This document shows, one piece after another, positions 6,015 to 6,062 of a DNA stretch of 6,062 nt. How positions within the stretch are numbered: the stretch's first letter is position 1; every line of letters starts with the position of its first letter. The position numbers and the translations under genes were made by a program. Origin of the DNA: a candidate division WWE3 bacterium CG22_combo_CG10-13_8_21_14_all_39_12 (GTDB taxonomy: Bacteria; Patescibacteriota; 4484-211; GCA-002791395); assembly GCA_002771355.1 (NCBI GenBank), contig PCSU01000078.1, positions 1-6,062 of the forward strand, given 5' to 3'. The notes beneath the pieces were generated by a model. It saw only the letters and a list, made by a program, of their open reading frames with translations. It did not search any database and had not been told where the DNA came from.

Positions 6015-6062
6015 TTATACCCATAAATCAACCCATAACCAATATTCAGTCATAATTTTTCT
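6015..6062 (-). CDS. Possible C-terminal tail of an upstream gene (partial)
   Basis: One minus-strand frame is open from the window edge to a TAA at 6017-6015, giving 15 codons that end in YWLWVDLWV. The other two frames have stops within the same stretch. If real, the gap to the GT-C-like gene would be 48 bp, close to the 58 and 61 bp gaps elsewhere in this strand. The tryptophan-rich end reflects a direct repeat in the DNA (ACCCATAA on the plus strand at 6019-6026 and 6031-6038). The fragment is too short to show coding, and it may be intergenic. Confidence 0.2.
   Translation of the reverse strand, partial: RKIMTEYWLWVDLWV
6019..6038. repeat. Short direct repeat, ACCCATAA twice with 12-bp period
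   Basis: ACCCATAA occurs at 6019-6026 and again at 6031-6038. The two 12-bp units differ at few positions. The repeat lies just upstream of the palindrome ahead of the GT-C-like gene and could be a pair of activator half-sites on nearly the same helix face, or part of a coding tail. It is too short to be firm. Confidence 0.35.

Overview
The window is a five-gene stretch of a cell-surface polysaccharide locus (capsule, O-antigen or exopolysaccharide type) from an A+T-rich bacterium. Four genes lie on the minus strand. In transcription order (right to left) they are a multi-pass GT-C/DUF2142-like membrane protein (4644-5966), the UDP-GlcNAc 2-epimerase WecB (3452-4585), a Wzx-type flippase (995-2419) and a GT2 glycosyltransferase (13-933). 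A FkbM-like Rossmann protein (2547-3410) sits between wecB and the flippase on the plus strand, convergent with wecB and divergent from the flippase gene. A further minus-strand gene probably starts at position 10, and another may end at 6015.

The parts fit one pathway. WecB makes UDP-ManNAc, the GT2 enzyme adds a sugar to a lipid-linked glycan on the cytoplasmic face, and the flippase moves the glycan across the membrane. The GT-C-like protein could then use a polyprenyl-phosphate sugar on the outer face. The FkbM-like protein may methylate or otherwise tailor the glycan. No initiating phosphoglycosyltransferase, Wzy polymerase, chain-length regulator or UDP-ManNAc dehydrogenase is present, so this is an internal slice of a larger cluster.

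Control is the unusual part. None of the five starts has a convincing Shine-Dalgarno sequence, and in-frame stops fix four of those starts. Several ATGs lie 6 to 13 bases after a -10-like hexamer, which suggests leaderless or short-leader transcripts. The 127-bp divergent region 2420-2546 holds a perfect 24-bp palindrome on the -10 of a good promoter for the FkbM-like gene, plus a second inverted repeat just upstream.

Taxonomy is not settled by the sequence. The standard code works, with no internal TGA needed. Low G+C, SD-less starts and this gene repertoire would suit Patescibacteria (CPR) or another lineage that uses SD weakly, but this is only a guess. No mobile element, tRNA, rRNA or CRISPR array was seen.
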